Numbered from the stretch's first letter, positions 8,190 through 15,969 are shown. The stretch is DNA of 64,000 nucleotides from Paenibacillus psychroresistens (GCF_009728935.1 NZ_CP034235.1:3076001-3140000); one strand, 5' to 3'. Notes: generated by a model from the letters alone, not told the origin. Translations and numbers: made by a program.

Positions 8190-8858
8190 TTAATTTACTT
8201 CCTCGATTAACTCCGCGTTCTGGTTCTTAACACTGCCTACATCTTTGCTCACCGGATAAGCCCTCATTCTATCCATAGGAAACGGCTGCAGAATTGCCTT
8301 TAATTCCTCTACCGATTGACTTTTATCCAACCACTTATGTTCATCCTCAACACTCAATATCATCGGCATGCGATCGTGAATATCAATCATAAGTTCATTC
8401 GGATTTGTAGTAATTATTGTGCAGCTTTTAATTTCCTCACCCTCAGGACTTGTCCATGATTCCCACAAACCGGCCATAGAAAAGATGAGCTGATCTTTAA
8501 GTAATATTCGATATGGTTGCTTTTCCGCCCCATTCTTTTTCCACTCGTAGAAACCATCTGCTGGAATTAAGCATCTGCGCTGCTTAAATGCATTTCGAAA
8601 AGATGGTTTTTCTGCAACTGTATCTGCTTTTGCATTTATCAAGTTGTACCCGATTTTTGTATCCTTCGCCCAAAACGGAATGAGCCCCCACCTAAAGGCA
8701 TCGATTTTAGTAATACCCTCATCATTTAAGATAACAGGTACCCGATTAGTCGGTGCCACGTTGAAGCGCGGTGTGTGATATCTATTTGTTGGTTCCTCAG
8801 CTGCATATCTAGCTATCAGTTCATCCTCTGAAACAGTAATTGTGTATCGTCCGCACAT
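8190..8858 (-). CDS. SOS response-associated peptidase (SRAP, YedK/HMCES family)
   Basis: 222 residues starting MCGRY, which leaves Cys2 as the mature N-terminal nucleophile. The ATG at 8858 is preceded by CGGAGGTG. Further family signatures are PRFNVAPTN, the NAKADT Asn, GFYEW with its Glu, and the late IHDRMPMIL His. SRAP proteins form a stable thiazolidine crosslink with abasic sites in single-stranded DNA and so shield them. Phages often carry them. Two decayed copies of its 3' end sit at 5.7 kb and 11.5 kb. I see no convincing LexA box just upstream. Confidence 0.92.
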   Translation of the reverse strand: MCGRYTITVSEDELIARYAAEEPTNRYHTPRFNVAPTNRVPVILNDEGITKIDAFRWGLIPFWAKDTKIGYNLINAKADTVAEKPSFRNAFKQRRCLIPADGFYEWKKNGAEKQPYRILLKDQLIFSMAGLWESWTSPEGEEIKSCTIITTNPNELMIDIHDRMPMILSVEDEHKWLDKSQSVEELKAILQPFPMDRMRAYPVSKDVGSVKNQNAELIEEVN

Positions 8859-9109
8859 ATTAAACACCTCCGAAGTTCGTATTACTATAATATAAACCAT
8901 TCAAAGTATCTTATAAACATGTTAGACTAAACTAAGTGTTAAACTACCACGAAAATTCATTTTCATCTTCTGTGTGCTACGCTGGTCTCGCAGTGCATGA
9001 ATGGCTAACGGGAGGATAGTTTAATATTTACTTTGTAGAATTTACGAAAGTATTGCTAAAAGGAACAATGTAAAAATCTCCGAAATAATTCTCCAAGAGG
9101 AATGATATT

Positions 9110-10162
9110 ATGAACGAGTTTTTAAAAAATGATAAAACTTTAGAAAGCCAATTTAGATCTATCTTTTTGTTTGGTAAGAACGTTGCAACTTATAAATTTG
9201 CCTTAGCAAAATCCTTATTAGAACTAGGACAATCTGATAAAGGATTTGTATCTTTAGAGGAACTATCACCAATATTTGCTAAGCATATGTTGGAACACGT
9301 AAGAAGAGATAAAAGGCAAATTACAAGTAGTAGTTCAAAATTTATTCAAGCTTGTCAGCTCTTTGATAAAAATCAAATAACTTATGATCAATTACTACTA
9401 ATAACTGAAAAACAAGGGTTCAATAATGTGATAGATGCTTTTCATAATCTTCCAAATACTAGTTTGGAGAACTATTTTTTTAAAAAGGACATACAGGGCA
9501 GGAGGTTAGGAATTACCTTAACTGACGACCTATATATGTTAAATCAAGGAACTCAAGTTGAAAATATGTTTGAGGAAATTGAAGGAAGATGGAGTTTAGT
9601 TGAGGCAGCATGGAGCGAAAAAAATACAAATTTAGAAGTAAAATATGATTTTGATTTAGAAGAATTGTTTGCTTTTAGACCGGTCACTCCTGAAGGTTAC
9701 TTAAATTCCCACAATAGGATTTCATTAACCCCTGTAAGAAAACCACTGAATGGATATCAAAAAGGGAAATGTTTTTATTGTTATGGTCCAATTTCAATAA
9801 ATAGCAACGAAATTAATACTTGCGATGTTGATCATTTTATTCCATTAAGTGTTCAGTATAATTCTACCAGTGATTTAGACTTAAATGGCGTATGGAATTT
9901 AGTGTTAACCTGTTCTGACTGTAATCGAGGCGAAGAAAATGGCAAATTTGCACGATTACCAAAATACGATTTATTACAGAGACTTCATAAAAGAAATGAG
10001 TACTTAATAGAAAGTAATCACCCTCTAAAGGAAACATTAATAATGAGAACTGGACTGAATTCGGATAACCGGAAGACTTTTCTAGAAAGAAGATTTATTT
10101 TTGCTAAAACATTTAAAGCTGCTGAATGGGAACCCAGTTTTGAAAAAGCTGATGGTTTTTAG
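9110..10162 (+). CDS. HNH endonuclease domain protein
   Basis: 350 residues. An uncharacterised helical N-terminus is followed at ~220-290 by an HNH/ββα-metal nuclease core: KCFYCYGPI (first Cys pair), DVDHFIPLS (catalytic DH), NGVWNLVLTCSDCNRGE (Asn and second Cys pair). It has its own CAAGAGG-type ribosome binding site and unusually AT-rich codons, consistent with acquired cargo. It stands next to a MazG-like gene in a prophage cargo position, so a nuclease role in defence or phage competition is plausible but inferred. Confidence 0.8.
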   Translation: MNEFLKNDKTLESQFRSIFLFGKNVATYKFALAKSLLELGQSDKGFVSLEELSPIFAKHMLEHVRRDKRQITSSSSKFIQACQLFDKNQITYDQLLLITEKQGFNNVIDAFHNLPNTSLENYFFKKDIQGRRLGITLTDDLYMLNQGTQVENMFEEIEGRWSLVEAAWSEKNTNLEVKYDFDLEELFAFRPVTPEGYLNSHNRISLTPVRKPLNGYQKGKCFYCYGPISINSNEINTCDVDHFIPLSVQYNSTSDLDLNGVWNLVLTCSDCNRGEENGKFARLPKYDLLQRLHKRNEYLIESNHPLKETLIMRTGLNSDNRKTFLERRFIFAKTFKAAEWEPSFEKADGF

Positions 10163-10231
10163 CAACTGCCAGATGGCCCCATATCCATCATTTTTTATTA
10201 TATGACTAAATTTATATTAAAGGAGAATTAG

Positions 10232-10549
10232 ATGAAAATTTATAATAAACTAATTCGTGATAAAATTCCTCAAATCATGGAATCAAAAGGAGTTATGTAT
10301 TCTGTCTCTGAGTTAAGTGAAGATGAGTATTCAAAAAAGCTTAACGAAAAGCTTCAAGAAGAGCTTGATGAGTACTTAACTGCAAGTCCAAGTGACCAGG
10401 TTGAAGAGTTAGCAGACCTAGTTGAGTTGGTGTTTGCGTTACTCGAAAACAAAGGTGTGTCCATTGAGGAGTTTGAGGAAATAAGAATAAAGAAGAGAGA
10501 AGATCGTGGAGGATTTGAAAAAAGATTGTTGCTAATTTCTACTGAATGA
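10232..10549 (+). CDS. MazG-like / phosphoribosyl-ATP pyrophosphohydrolase-like protein
   Basis: 105 residues. The start YNKLIRDKIPQIM and the EELDEYL...EELADLVELVFALL helices are the all-alpha NTP pyrophosphatase fold (ExxE...ExxD metal motif) of house-cleaning NTPases. Such enzymes hydrolyse nucleotide triphosphates to monophosphates. ATG 10232 follows AAAGGAGAA. It sits between an HNH gene and two unknown genes on the same strand. Confidence 0.8.
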   Translation: MKIYNKLIRDKIPQIMESKGVMYSVSELSEDEYSKKLNEKLQEELDEYLTASPSDQVEELADLVELVFALLENKGVSIEEFEEIRIKKREDRGGFEKRLLLISTE

Positions 10550-10617
10550 AAAACTGATTTTTACGGTCATCAAGAATATCCAATATAGTTATTATATAAA
10601 AGAAGGGATGAAATGAT

Positions 10618-10896
10618 ATGAAAATTTATGAACATCCTGTTTTTTTTCCCAAAAAAGAAATATTTGATTATCATATTTTTCAAGATGAATGGGTTTGGAT
10701 AGTTCAAAATGTAATAAATGAATTTGAAGGGCGTTATTTTGAAATGAATTTCCTGGAAAAAATTGAAATTCTAGACGATGAAGTTGAATCAAAACTGTTT
10801 AAATTCCAAATAGAATTCCATAATAATTTAAATGAAATCAAAAAAGCTTTAAATCTATTACCTCCTTCAATTCAATGGAATTTGAATCTAATTTAA
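10618..10896 (+). CDS. Hypothetical protein, 92 aa
   Basis: I do not recognise it. It is acidic and aromatic-rich (FQDEWVWIVQN) with a predicted C-terminal helix. The start ATG 10618 has GAAGGG upstream. The last 22 bp overlap the next gene, so the two are probably co-expressed. Very AT-rich, like the rest of the cargo. Confidence 0.5.
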   Translation: MKIYEHPVFFPKKEIFDYHIFQDEWVWIVQNVINEFEGRYFEMNFLEKIEILDDEVESKLFKFQIEFHNNLNEIKKALNLLPPSIQWNLNLI

Positions 10897-11366
10897 AGAG
10901 GGTGGTATCAACCATTGATAGGGAAGTTATTGAAGTGTTACATAAGTATCGTGACTTTGTTCCAAACTTTACTGCGCTATTACTATACTTACACAACTAT
11001 CAACTTGAGAAAAATTATTTACAAATGGAGCCAGATAATCTTAGGAAAAAATTCAATTGTTTTTCAAAAACTCTAAAGGAAGCAATGCGGGAACTATCAG
11101 ATTATAAAGATACATATTATAGCGAACATCCTGTTAAACGACCTTCAGAACTTGAAAAAATAATTTTTTTACTTCTTAGAGTGAATGTACGTATGTGGCT
11201 TGACAAATGTAGATTGTGCCAAGCACAAGATGCAGCTAAAAAACTAATTTTAGAGGAATACAGTTATTTTCTTTTAGGTGAATTACAAATATGCGATAGT
11301 AATCAAAATAAATTTCCCAAGTTGAATGAATTTATTCAATACTTGGAAGATGATAATGACCTATAG
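10875..11366 (+). CDS. Hypothetical protein, 163 aa
   Basis: Unrecognised, mostly helical protein. The start at 10875 has only a weak ribosome binding site and may depend on coupling with the overlapping upstream gene. A C-L-x2-C-like pair (CRLCQAQD, residues ~115-122) is visible but no full metal site. The C-terminus is acidic. It forms a pair with the preceding unknown gene; function cannot be inferred. Confidence 0.5.
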   Translation: MEFESNLKRVVSTIDREVIEVLHKYRDFVPNFTALLLYLHNYQLEKNYLQMEPDNLRKKFNCFSKTLKEAMRELSDYKDTYYSEHPVKRPSELEKIIFLLLRVNVRMWLDKCRLCQAQDAAKKLILEEYSYFLLGELQICDSNQNKFPKLNEFIQYLEDDNDL

Positions 11367-11505
11367 ATACGAAGCAATTGGTTGAATTTTCTTACAATCT
11401 CATCTCTGATACTCACAACCACAGCATAATAGTTCCATTTCTATGCTAACGGAACACGATACTGGAATTGCTTGATACTGAGTAGTTCCTTTTTCTTTTA
11501 CTAAA

Positions 11506-11546
11506 GGTTACGGTATAAGCCTTCATTCGAGCTACTGGGAAAGGCC
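11506..11546 (-). pseudogene. Second decayed SRAP 3' fragment
   Basis: On the minus strand the run CCTTTCCCAGTAGC...CGAATGAAGGCTTAT..CCGTAA encodes PFPSS(R)MKAYP(V) if two single-base insertions are removed. This is the conserved segment corresponding to PFPMDRMRAYPVS of the intact SRAP gene. It lies in the 305-bp gap between the unknown genes and the YolD operon. I see nothing else coding in that gap apart from the SOS-type promoter at its right end. Confidence 0.55.
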
Positions 11547-11604
11547 TTTTTCTATTTGGGAAAAATTATTATCAGATCGGGGTTCTTATTTATAAAAATA
11601 TCTA

Positions 11605-11634
11605 TTGAAATAAGAATGCATGTTCGCATATAAT
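11605..11634 (+). promoter_or_regulatory. Sigma-A promoter with LexA/SOS-like box
   Basis: TTGAAA (11605-11610), 18-nt spacer, TATAAT (11629-11634). The spacer holds AGAATGCATGTTCG (11613-11626), close to the Gram-positive LexA box CGAACATATGTTCG in its half-sites. A second compact palindrome, CGAACGTTCG, lies at 11652-11661 next to the ribosome binding site. The same layout is found at 16,392-16,421. Confidence 0.7.
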
Positions 11635-11671
11635 ACATATACTAAAGGAAACGAACGTTCGGAGTGATTAC

Positions 11672-12064
11672 ATGGAGAATATGATTACAGAGGAAGAAAT
11701 GTGGATGATTTACGATTATATTACCTTATCTGTGGTCTCGGATGTGATTGACCACGAAGTAAAAAAGGTCGACGAAGTTAATTTTAAATTCCCAACAATA
11801 ATAAAAGGGATGTACCGGCAGAGACAAGATTTAATATTTAAAGATATATTCAACCTCAAAGTTCTTTTGACTGGAAGAGGAATAAAGATTTATAAAAAAA
11901 AGAAGATTGCAGATGGGGTAGAGTACAAGTTTAGTTGCCGTGCTCAAGAACACACACTATATTACCTTTCTGAAACACTTAAAATACAAGCAAGTATGAA
12001 AATGTGCGAGTTGTTAGATGTAGACCAATCGAAATGTGAGGTAGCGATATGGCAAAAAAATTAG
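11672..12064 (+). CDS. Hypothetical protein, SOS-type operon with YolD
   Basis: 130 residues, start ATG 11672 after CGGAGTG. I recognise no domain; it has helical N- and C-termini around a charged centre (KKKKIADGVEYKF). It overlaps the following YolD-like gene by 16 bp and is served by a promoter with a LexA-like box, so a role in the DNA-damage response is inferred from context only. Confidence 0.6.
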   Translation: MENMITEEEMWMIYDYITLSVVSDVIDHEVKKVDEVNFKFPTIIKGMYRQRQDLIFKDIFNLKVLLTGRGIKIYKKKKIADGVEYKFSCRAQEHTLYYLSETLKIQASMKMCELLDVDQSKCEVAIWQKN

Positions 12065-12438
12065 AAGGTAATGGAATGTGGGAAAGCAGTAGAATGATGC
12101 TGCCAGAACATAGGGAGGAAATTCTTAAACAGAACAAGGCAATTAAAAAGCTAATTAAACCAGTGTTGGATGAGCAAGAGGTTGCTGTGATTAACCAGGC
12201 AATTGAAAGTGCAATAAAAACGAATGCAACTATTATTCTAACGGTATTTGGCAAATACGAGCTGAGGAATATTTCAGGCATAGTTTTAAAATTAGATTTA
12301 ATGCTGCAAATGGTCAAGATTATTCTTGAGGATCCTTATGCTGAACAAGATGAATGCGAGTGGGTACCGTTAAGAAATATTCTTAAGGCCGAAGTTAAAG
12401 AGGTAGAGGTTTGGGATGAGGGAGATATTGATTGGTAA
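12049..12438 (+). CDS. YolD-like family protein
   Basis: 129 residues. The start LEGNGMWESSRMMLPEHREEI is the signature of the YolD-like family, in which WxxxxMMLPEH is near invariant. The family is linked to Y-family polymerase (UvrX/YqjW) loci and SOS control in Bacillus. The start at ATG 12049 follows GAGGTAGCGAT, inside the preceding gene. No UvrX-like polymerase is present nearby, so the pair stands alone at the prophage end. Confidence 0.8.
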   Translation: MAKKLEGNGMWESSRMMLPEHREEILKQNKAIKKLIKPVLDEQEVAVINQAIESAIKTNATIILTVFGKYELRNISGIVLKLDLMLQMVKIILEDPYAEQDECEWVPLRNILKAEVKEVEVWDEGDIDW

Positions 12439-12668
12439 TTTCACAATGTAAAATGGAGCTAAGGTGAAAACGATAGGCGATGGAACTGAACGTGTGTTAA
12501 AATAAATTAATAACTTATTTTTATATTATTATTAGTCCAACGATTATATATGAAAAATGGTAACGTAAATGGTAACAAACTGTTTAAAATGTGTAATAGT
12601 AATTATAGGCTAAATCCTTATAGAATATGGATTTATGGACTTATCAAAACTTAATAATGCACTTTCTT

Positions 12669-12738
12669 TTGCTCAGTTGGTTAGAGCGGTCGGCTCATAA
12701 CCGATTGGTCGGGGGTTCGAGTCCCTCAAGGCCCACCA
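12669..12738 (+). tRNA. Truncated tRNA (anticodon CAU), prophage attR
   Basis: From GCTCAGTTGG on, D arm, anticodon arm (GGCTCATAACC, anticodon CAT), T arm (GGGGGTTCGAGTCCCTC), 3' acceptor strand AAGGCCC, A and CCA are all intact. The matching 5' strand GGGCCTT is absent: the bases there read CTTTCTT, giving at most three pairs. This is the 3' fragment left at the distal end of an element that inserted into a tRNA-Met or tRNA-Ile2 gene. Phage genes lie to its left and the host terminator to its right. Confidence 0.85.
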
Positions 12739-12747
12739 AAGAAAAAC

Positions 12748-12769
12748 CCTTATTCTATAAGGCTTTTTT
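12748..12769 (+). terminator. Terminator behind the tRNA fragment
   Basis: CCTTAT, a 3-nt loop, ATAAGG, then C and seven T. Probably the original terminator of the host tRNA gene. Confidence 0.75.
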
Positions 12770-13475
12770 TATTTTTAGGGGTTATTACTAGACTCATATA
12801 AATCACTAAAAATCATACTCAAAATAAAATTTGATAACATTTGATAACAAGAATTAGTTATCCACAGGTTTTGTAGGATTTCTAGATGCATTTATCGATT
12901 GTTCCATGATTAATACAGCCTCGTTTTGCATAGTACCTCGAATCTTGTAAACGTATTTGCTTAACCTCTGCTTTTTTTGCAAGAACAATCTTCGCTTCAG
13001 TAATTCGCTTCGGTTTAATAAGACCCCCATTGTCGTAGCAGCAAACTAAATTATTATCCTAACCCCAGCAAAAAAAGTCAAACAAGGGTTCTGTATATGC
13101 ACCTTCGCTCAGGAGGATAACTAAAAATTGGATGATTGAGGTGCTTTTTACTTTTACATACTGAATTAGTTCGATTTACTGGAAAACCTCCTTATAATTA
13201 ACGATAAAATGCAAATATGGAGCATTTAGATGGAATTCCTATCGCTAATAGTTTAGAAAAACGGAGATTCTGCAAAAATTCGAAGTTTTATAGGGAGCTT
13301 TTCACGTTGAATTAGGATTTAATTATATATTAGTTAATTTTACATGAGGATTTCCTGATAAAATAGAAATCTCCAGCAACATGTCTGAAGATTACTTTAT
13401 TAAACACATATGTTTATGGGTACATTTAATATAAAGGTTGAATACTGAATTTAATTTGAAGGTAGCCTAAGAGTC
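12770..13475. other. Gene-poor stretch at the prophage/host junction
   Basis: No intact gene is visible. It contains a tandem TTGATAACAT/TTGATAACAA (12831-12850), a perfect DnaA-box nonamer TTATCCACA (12858-12866), and a minus-strand open segment without a start codon (12882-13059). It also has a long-loop hairpin GCACCT...AGGTGC followed by five T (13099-13149). The remainder is AT-rich and I see nothing further in it. Confidence 0.5.
12882..13059 (-). pseudogene. Possible gene remnant, 58 codons
   Basis: The frame runs from a TAG at ~13060 to a TAG at 12882-12884 and reads protein-like (GGLIKPKRITEAKIVLAKKA centre, many Lys and Arg). It has no ATG, GTG or TTG start and no ribosome binding site. 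It may be the C-terminus of a decayed gene at the insertion junction. The family is not recognised. Confidence 0.3.
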
Positions 13476-13562
13476 TTATGAATTGTTTGCAATAAATTTT
13501 ACGATGCCAATCAATACTAAAAATAAAATAAAACACAAAAATACCCACAATACCATTTTCAT
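13476..13562 (-). CDS. Putative 28-aa single-span membrane peptide
   Basis: ATG at 13562, preceded by AGGTGG at good spacing, gives a 28-residue peptide that is almost one hydrophobic helix (VLWVFLCFILFLVLIGIV) ending KFIANNS. The composition is typical of small membrane peptides of Bacillales. No homology claim is made; the case rests on ribosome binding site, length and hydrophobicity. Confidence 0.45.
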   Translation of the reverse strand: MKMVLWVFLCFILFLVLIGIVKFIANNS

Positions 13563-13657
13563 CGATATCCACCTACCTTAAAGTTAACTACTCACAACTA
13601 ATTCCATCGCACCTTCTACGACTTTTATTATTTTGTCATTCCTCCTTTTTGTTTCAT

Positions 13658-13843
13658 CTATTTCAGATAAATCGGGGATTCTGTAGCAGCCAAAGTAGGT
13701 TGAACTTGGTTACCTTCAATTTCAGTTCCAGTTTCTATGACTCCAGGCTTTGATTGGGGAATATATGGGCTCGCTGGAGCTGTGTGTTTGGAACAAGCTG
13801 AAAGGGTTAGAACAAATATTATTAGAAGAATAAATTTTTTCAT
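13658..13843 (-). CDS. Small lipoprotein, 61 aa
   Basis: Starts at ATG 13843 (MKKFILLIIFVLTLSAC) behind GGAG. The lipobox LSAC directs diacylglyceryl modification. The mature part is about 43 residues, Pro- and Thr-rich, without a domain I recognise. It lies 16 bp downstream of the signal peptidase I gene and is probably in the same transcript. Confidence 0.7.
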   Translation of the reverse strand: MKKFILLIIFVLTLSACSKHTAPASPYIPQSKPGVIETGTEIEGNQVQPTLAATESPIYLK

Positions 13844-13859
13844 TAATTGCAGCTCCAAT

Positions 13860-14624
13860 TTACAATTTCTTATTGAATACTATTTTTCCATTATCGTAGA
13901 TAACAAACAACGCTTTCCCTATTATATTATCTTTAGTAATCGGACCCATAGCACGACTATCATGACTCTGTGCTCGATTATCTCCCATCACGAAGTACGC
14001 GCCTTCCGGAACGGTATATTGGGCAAAATCCATATTATCTTTTTCATTTAGATAGGGCTCATTAATTTCGTTGCCATTTAAATAAAGACTATTATTTTTT
14101 ACTTCTACAGTGTCACCGCCTATACCAATAATTCTTTTTACATACATTTTCCCTTCAGGCGCATTAAAAATGATAATGTTACCGTGCATTAGGTTATTAG
14201 TATTTGTAGTAATCATAAATCTAGTATTAGCAATTAAAGTTGGCTGCATAGAAGGCCCATCCGTAATAAATGTTCGAAGACCCGCTATATTTCGTTCTGA
14301 CATAAAAAAGACAAGGGGCATCACAAGAATGATTAGTAAATAGATATACCATTTATTTAAAGCGGTTCTTTGGATGGATTTTCTTTTTATTGAAATTGTA
14401 ATTGTATCAATCAATATGTAAAGATTGAATAGCAGTATTACTCCAATCATATTGATAAAACCTTGGAAGGAAGTAAGTAAATTACTGACAGAAAATATTA
14501 TGACGATTATCATTGGAAAAAATAAAAAAACGATACCTTTTTTCAATTGACCATTGTAAATTTGTCCGGTACCAGGTGTAACTAATGAAAATAATGCAGC
14601 TAAAAAAGGGTTTCTCTTGATCAC
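13860..14624 (-). CDS. Signal peptidase I (S26 family) with extra N-terminal membrane region
   Basis: 254 residues, GTG start at 14624 with AGGAG eight bases before. The catalytic Ser is in GPSMQP (residue ~125) and the Lys in YVKRIIGIGGD (~163), followed by GDNR and SHDSR, the usual S26A boxes. Unlike the plain family it has three extra N-terminal hydrophobic segments starting LAALFSLVTPGTGQIYNGQ. It cleaves signal peptides outside the membrane. The next gene encodes a small lipoprotein, which would be handled by signal peptidase II, so no functional link is implied. Confidence 0.9.
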   Translation of the reverse strand: MIKRNPFLAALFSLVTPGTGQIYNGQLKKGIVFLFFPMIIVIIFSVSNLLTSFQGFINMIGVILLFNLYILIDTITISIKRKSIQRTALNKWYIYLLIILVMPLVFFMSERNIAGLRTFITDGPSMQPTLIANTRFMITTNTNNLMHGNIIIFNAPEGKMYVKRIIGIGGDTVEVKNNSLYLNGNEINEPYLNEKDNMDFAQYTVPEGAYFVMGDNRAQSHDSRAMGPITKDNIIGKALFVIYDNGKIVFNKKL

Positions 14625-14839
14625 ATCGATTGCTCCTAATTGTTTATTATTTACTTATTTGTCTTAGTTCATCTACGTTTAAAAAAATCAATAATAAATG
14701 GGTGAAGGGGTATTTAGCAAAAGGTGATTTACTCTATTCTTGTAAAAATTAGTCTATCAGATATAGGTAATTAATACCATATAATTTCATTAGACAGAAG
14801 GTTTCTTTCTTTATGAAAAATACTTAATTACTACACGTT

Positions 14840-15238
14840 TTACCACTTTGCTAGACATGCCATCTCATTGTTAGTTTCTACAAAGCTAAATAGGCTTTGA
14901 ATATTCATCTGTAGCACTTCTTCAATATCTAAGATGCGGACCAGCATATACTCTATATCTGAAATTATGAGTTCTTCATTATTGGTATTAAATCGTTTAT
15001 GAATAGAATGGAGGGAAATGCCAATACTTTCTCGTTCCTTCCAATTACGAAAAAGGTCTTCCATTTGTACTATTATGTATAAAGGCTTTGCATCAAAAAC
15101 ATTGGTTGTAAATTGTTCATATGGAGAATTAAACGACACATAGAAGCGCTCCAATTGCCATTCAAGAGTGTGGATAGGCAAGAGCATCCAGATGGGAGCT
15201 AATAACCCATCATCCAATTGATCATAATAAATTTTCAA
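14840..15238 (-). CDS. Hypothetical protein behind an SOS-like box
   Basis: 132 residues from TTG 15238, which has an excellent CAGGAGG seven bases upstream; the longer frame to 15343 has no such site. The protein is mostly helical with a YDQLDDGLLAPIWMLLP start. I do not recognise the family. Its promoter carries a symmetric AGAACA/TGTTCT box. There is no obvious partner gene; it is transcribed alone. Confidence 0.6.
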   Translation of the reverse strand: MKIYYDQLDDGLLAPIWMLLPIHTLEWQLERFYVSFNSPYEQFTTNVFDAKPLYIIVQMEDLFRNWKERESIGISLHSIHKRFNTNNEELIISDIEYMLVRILDIEEVLQMNIQSLFSFVETNNEMACLAKW

Positions 15239-15280
15239 TATAAAGCCTCCTGTTTTAGCGTAAAGCTGAAATATAGCTCT

Positions 15281-15308
15281 AGTATACCAAAAACAGAACA
15301 AATGTTCT
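15281..15308 (-). promoter_or_regulatory. Promoter with LexA/SOS-like box
   Basis: On the minus strand, AGAACATTTGTTCT (15295-15308) overlaps the -35 region of a TATACT -10 box (15281-15286). The GAAC-N4-GTTC core agrees with the Bacillus LexA consensus. Confidence 0.6.
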
Positions 15309-15354
15309 AGTTGTGAATTAAAATATTTAATCTTTTGCACCAAAAAAATATGAG

Positions 15355-15378
15355 AAAGCCCATGAATTAATCCATGGG
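15355..15378 (-). terminator. Terminator-like hairpin
   Basis: CCATG/CATGG-type stem around ATTAAT, followed on the minus strand by a T-rich stretch (CTTTCTCATATTTTTTT). It would end the lipoprotein gene at 15,403. Confidence 0.5.
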
Positions 15379-15402
15379 TTACTTGATTGTGCTCTATTTG
15401 AA

Positions 15403-15804
15403 TTAGAGCGAAATATTTAAAACTACTTGATTTTTCAAAATACCATACGCATCGATCTTCTTATTAGTATATTTTTGTTTTAATGTATTGGCATATTTTG
15501 TGGATAGTTCTTTAATAGCTTTTTCGTCCGTTCCTTCTTTAAAAGTAATAGAGGCGACAGCTTTATCCCCTGTCAAATACACTTTGCCGCTTTGAACGAT
15601 TTTTTCGCTTGTTAATTTTTTTGTTAATTCTTGATCCTGTTCTATTGTGTTAATAGCGGTTGGAGTAGCGTTTGGCGATTCAACATTACTTGTTGCAGTA
15701 GGGGCTTGGTTTGGGGCGTTGTTTTCTTTAGAACACCCAAGCGGTATTGTTAAAATTAAAGCGGAAACAATTGTGAATATAATTTTTTTCTTTTTCAATG
15801 ACAT
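15403..15804 (-). CDS. Lipoprotein, 133 aa
   Basis: ATG 15804 follows AAGGAGTGAGAC. The signal peptide ends IPLGC. A Thr/Ser/Pro linker (residues ~28-55) leads to a globular part with VYLTGDKAVASITFKEGTD, resembling the small alpha-beta module of YhcN/YlaJ-type sporulation lipoproteins. That similarity is weak, so only the lipoprotein nature is firm. Confidence 0.65.
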   Translation of the reverse strand: MSLKKKKIIFTIVSALILTIPLGCSKENNAPNQAPTATSNVESPNATPTAINTIEQDQELTKKLTSEKIVQSGKVYLTGDKAVASITFKEGTDEKAIKELSTKYANTLKQKYTNKKIDAYGILKNQVVLNISL

Positions 15805-15941
15805 ATGTCTCACTCCTTCTCTGGTTATATTATTAACCTTAATTAGAGATTTTTAAACAATTTGGCATTTCACATAGATAGAATTAGCTATTTATTTCAC
15901 TTTTTCGATCAATTTCACCTACTGTTTCTACACAACTAAAG

Positions 15942-15969
15942 CAAAATAAAAAGCCCTCAAATGATGAGG
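15942..15969 (-). terminator. Intrinsic terminator, minus strand
   Basis: On the minus strand CCTCA, loop, TGAGG, then GCTTTTTATTTT. Ends the gene at 16,006-16,275. Confidence 0.8.

Noticed and set aside
5821-9010. GCTAACGG motif found near 5.83, 8.99 and 11.44 kb (one inverted)
   Set aside because: Eight bases with no extended similarity on either side; not enough to call a repeat.
12666-12738. Functional tRNA-Met or tRNA-Ile2 gene
   Set aside because: The 5' acceptor strand needed to pair with AAGGCCC is missing, so it cannot fold properly; called an att fragment.
12541-12850. Short tandem repeats as a possible CRISPR array
   Set aside because: Only two units on each side, 10-12 bp, without spacers of constant length; no cas genes in the window.
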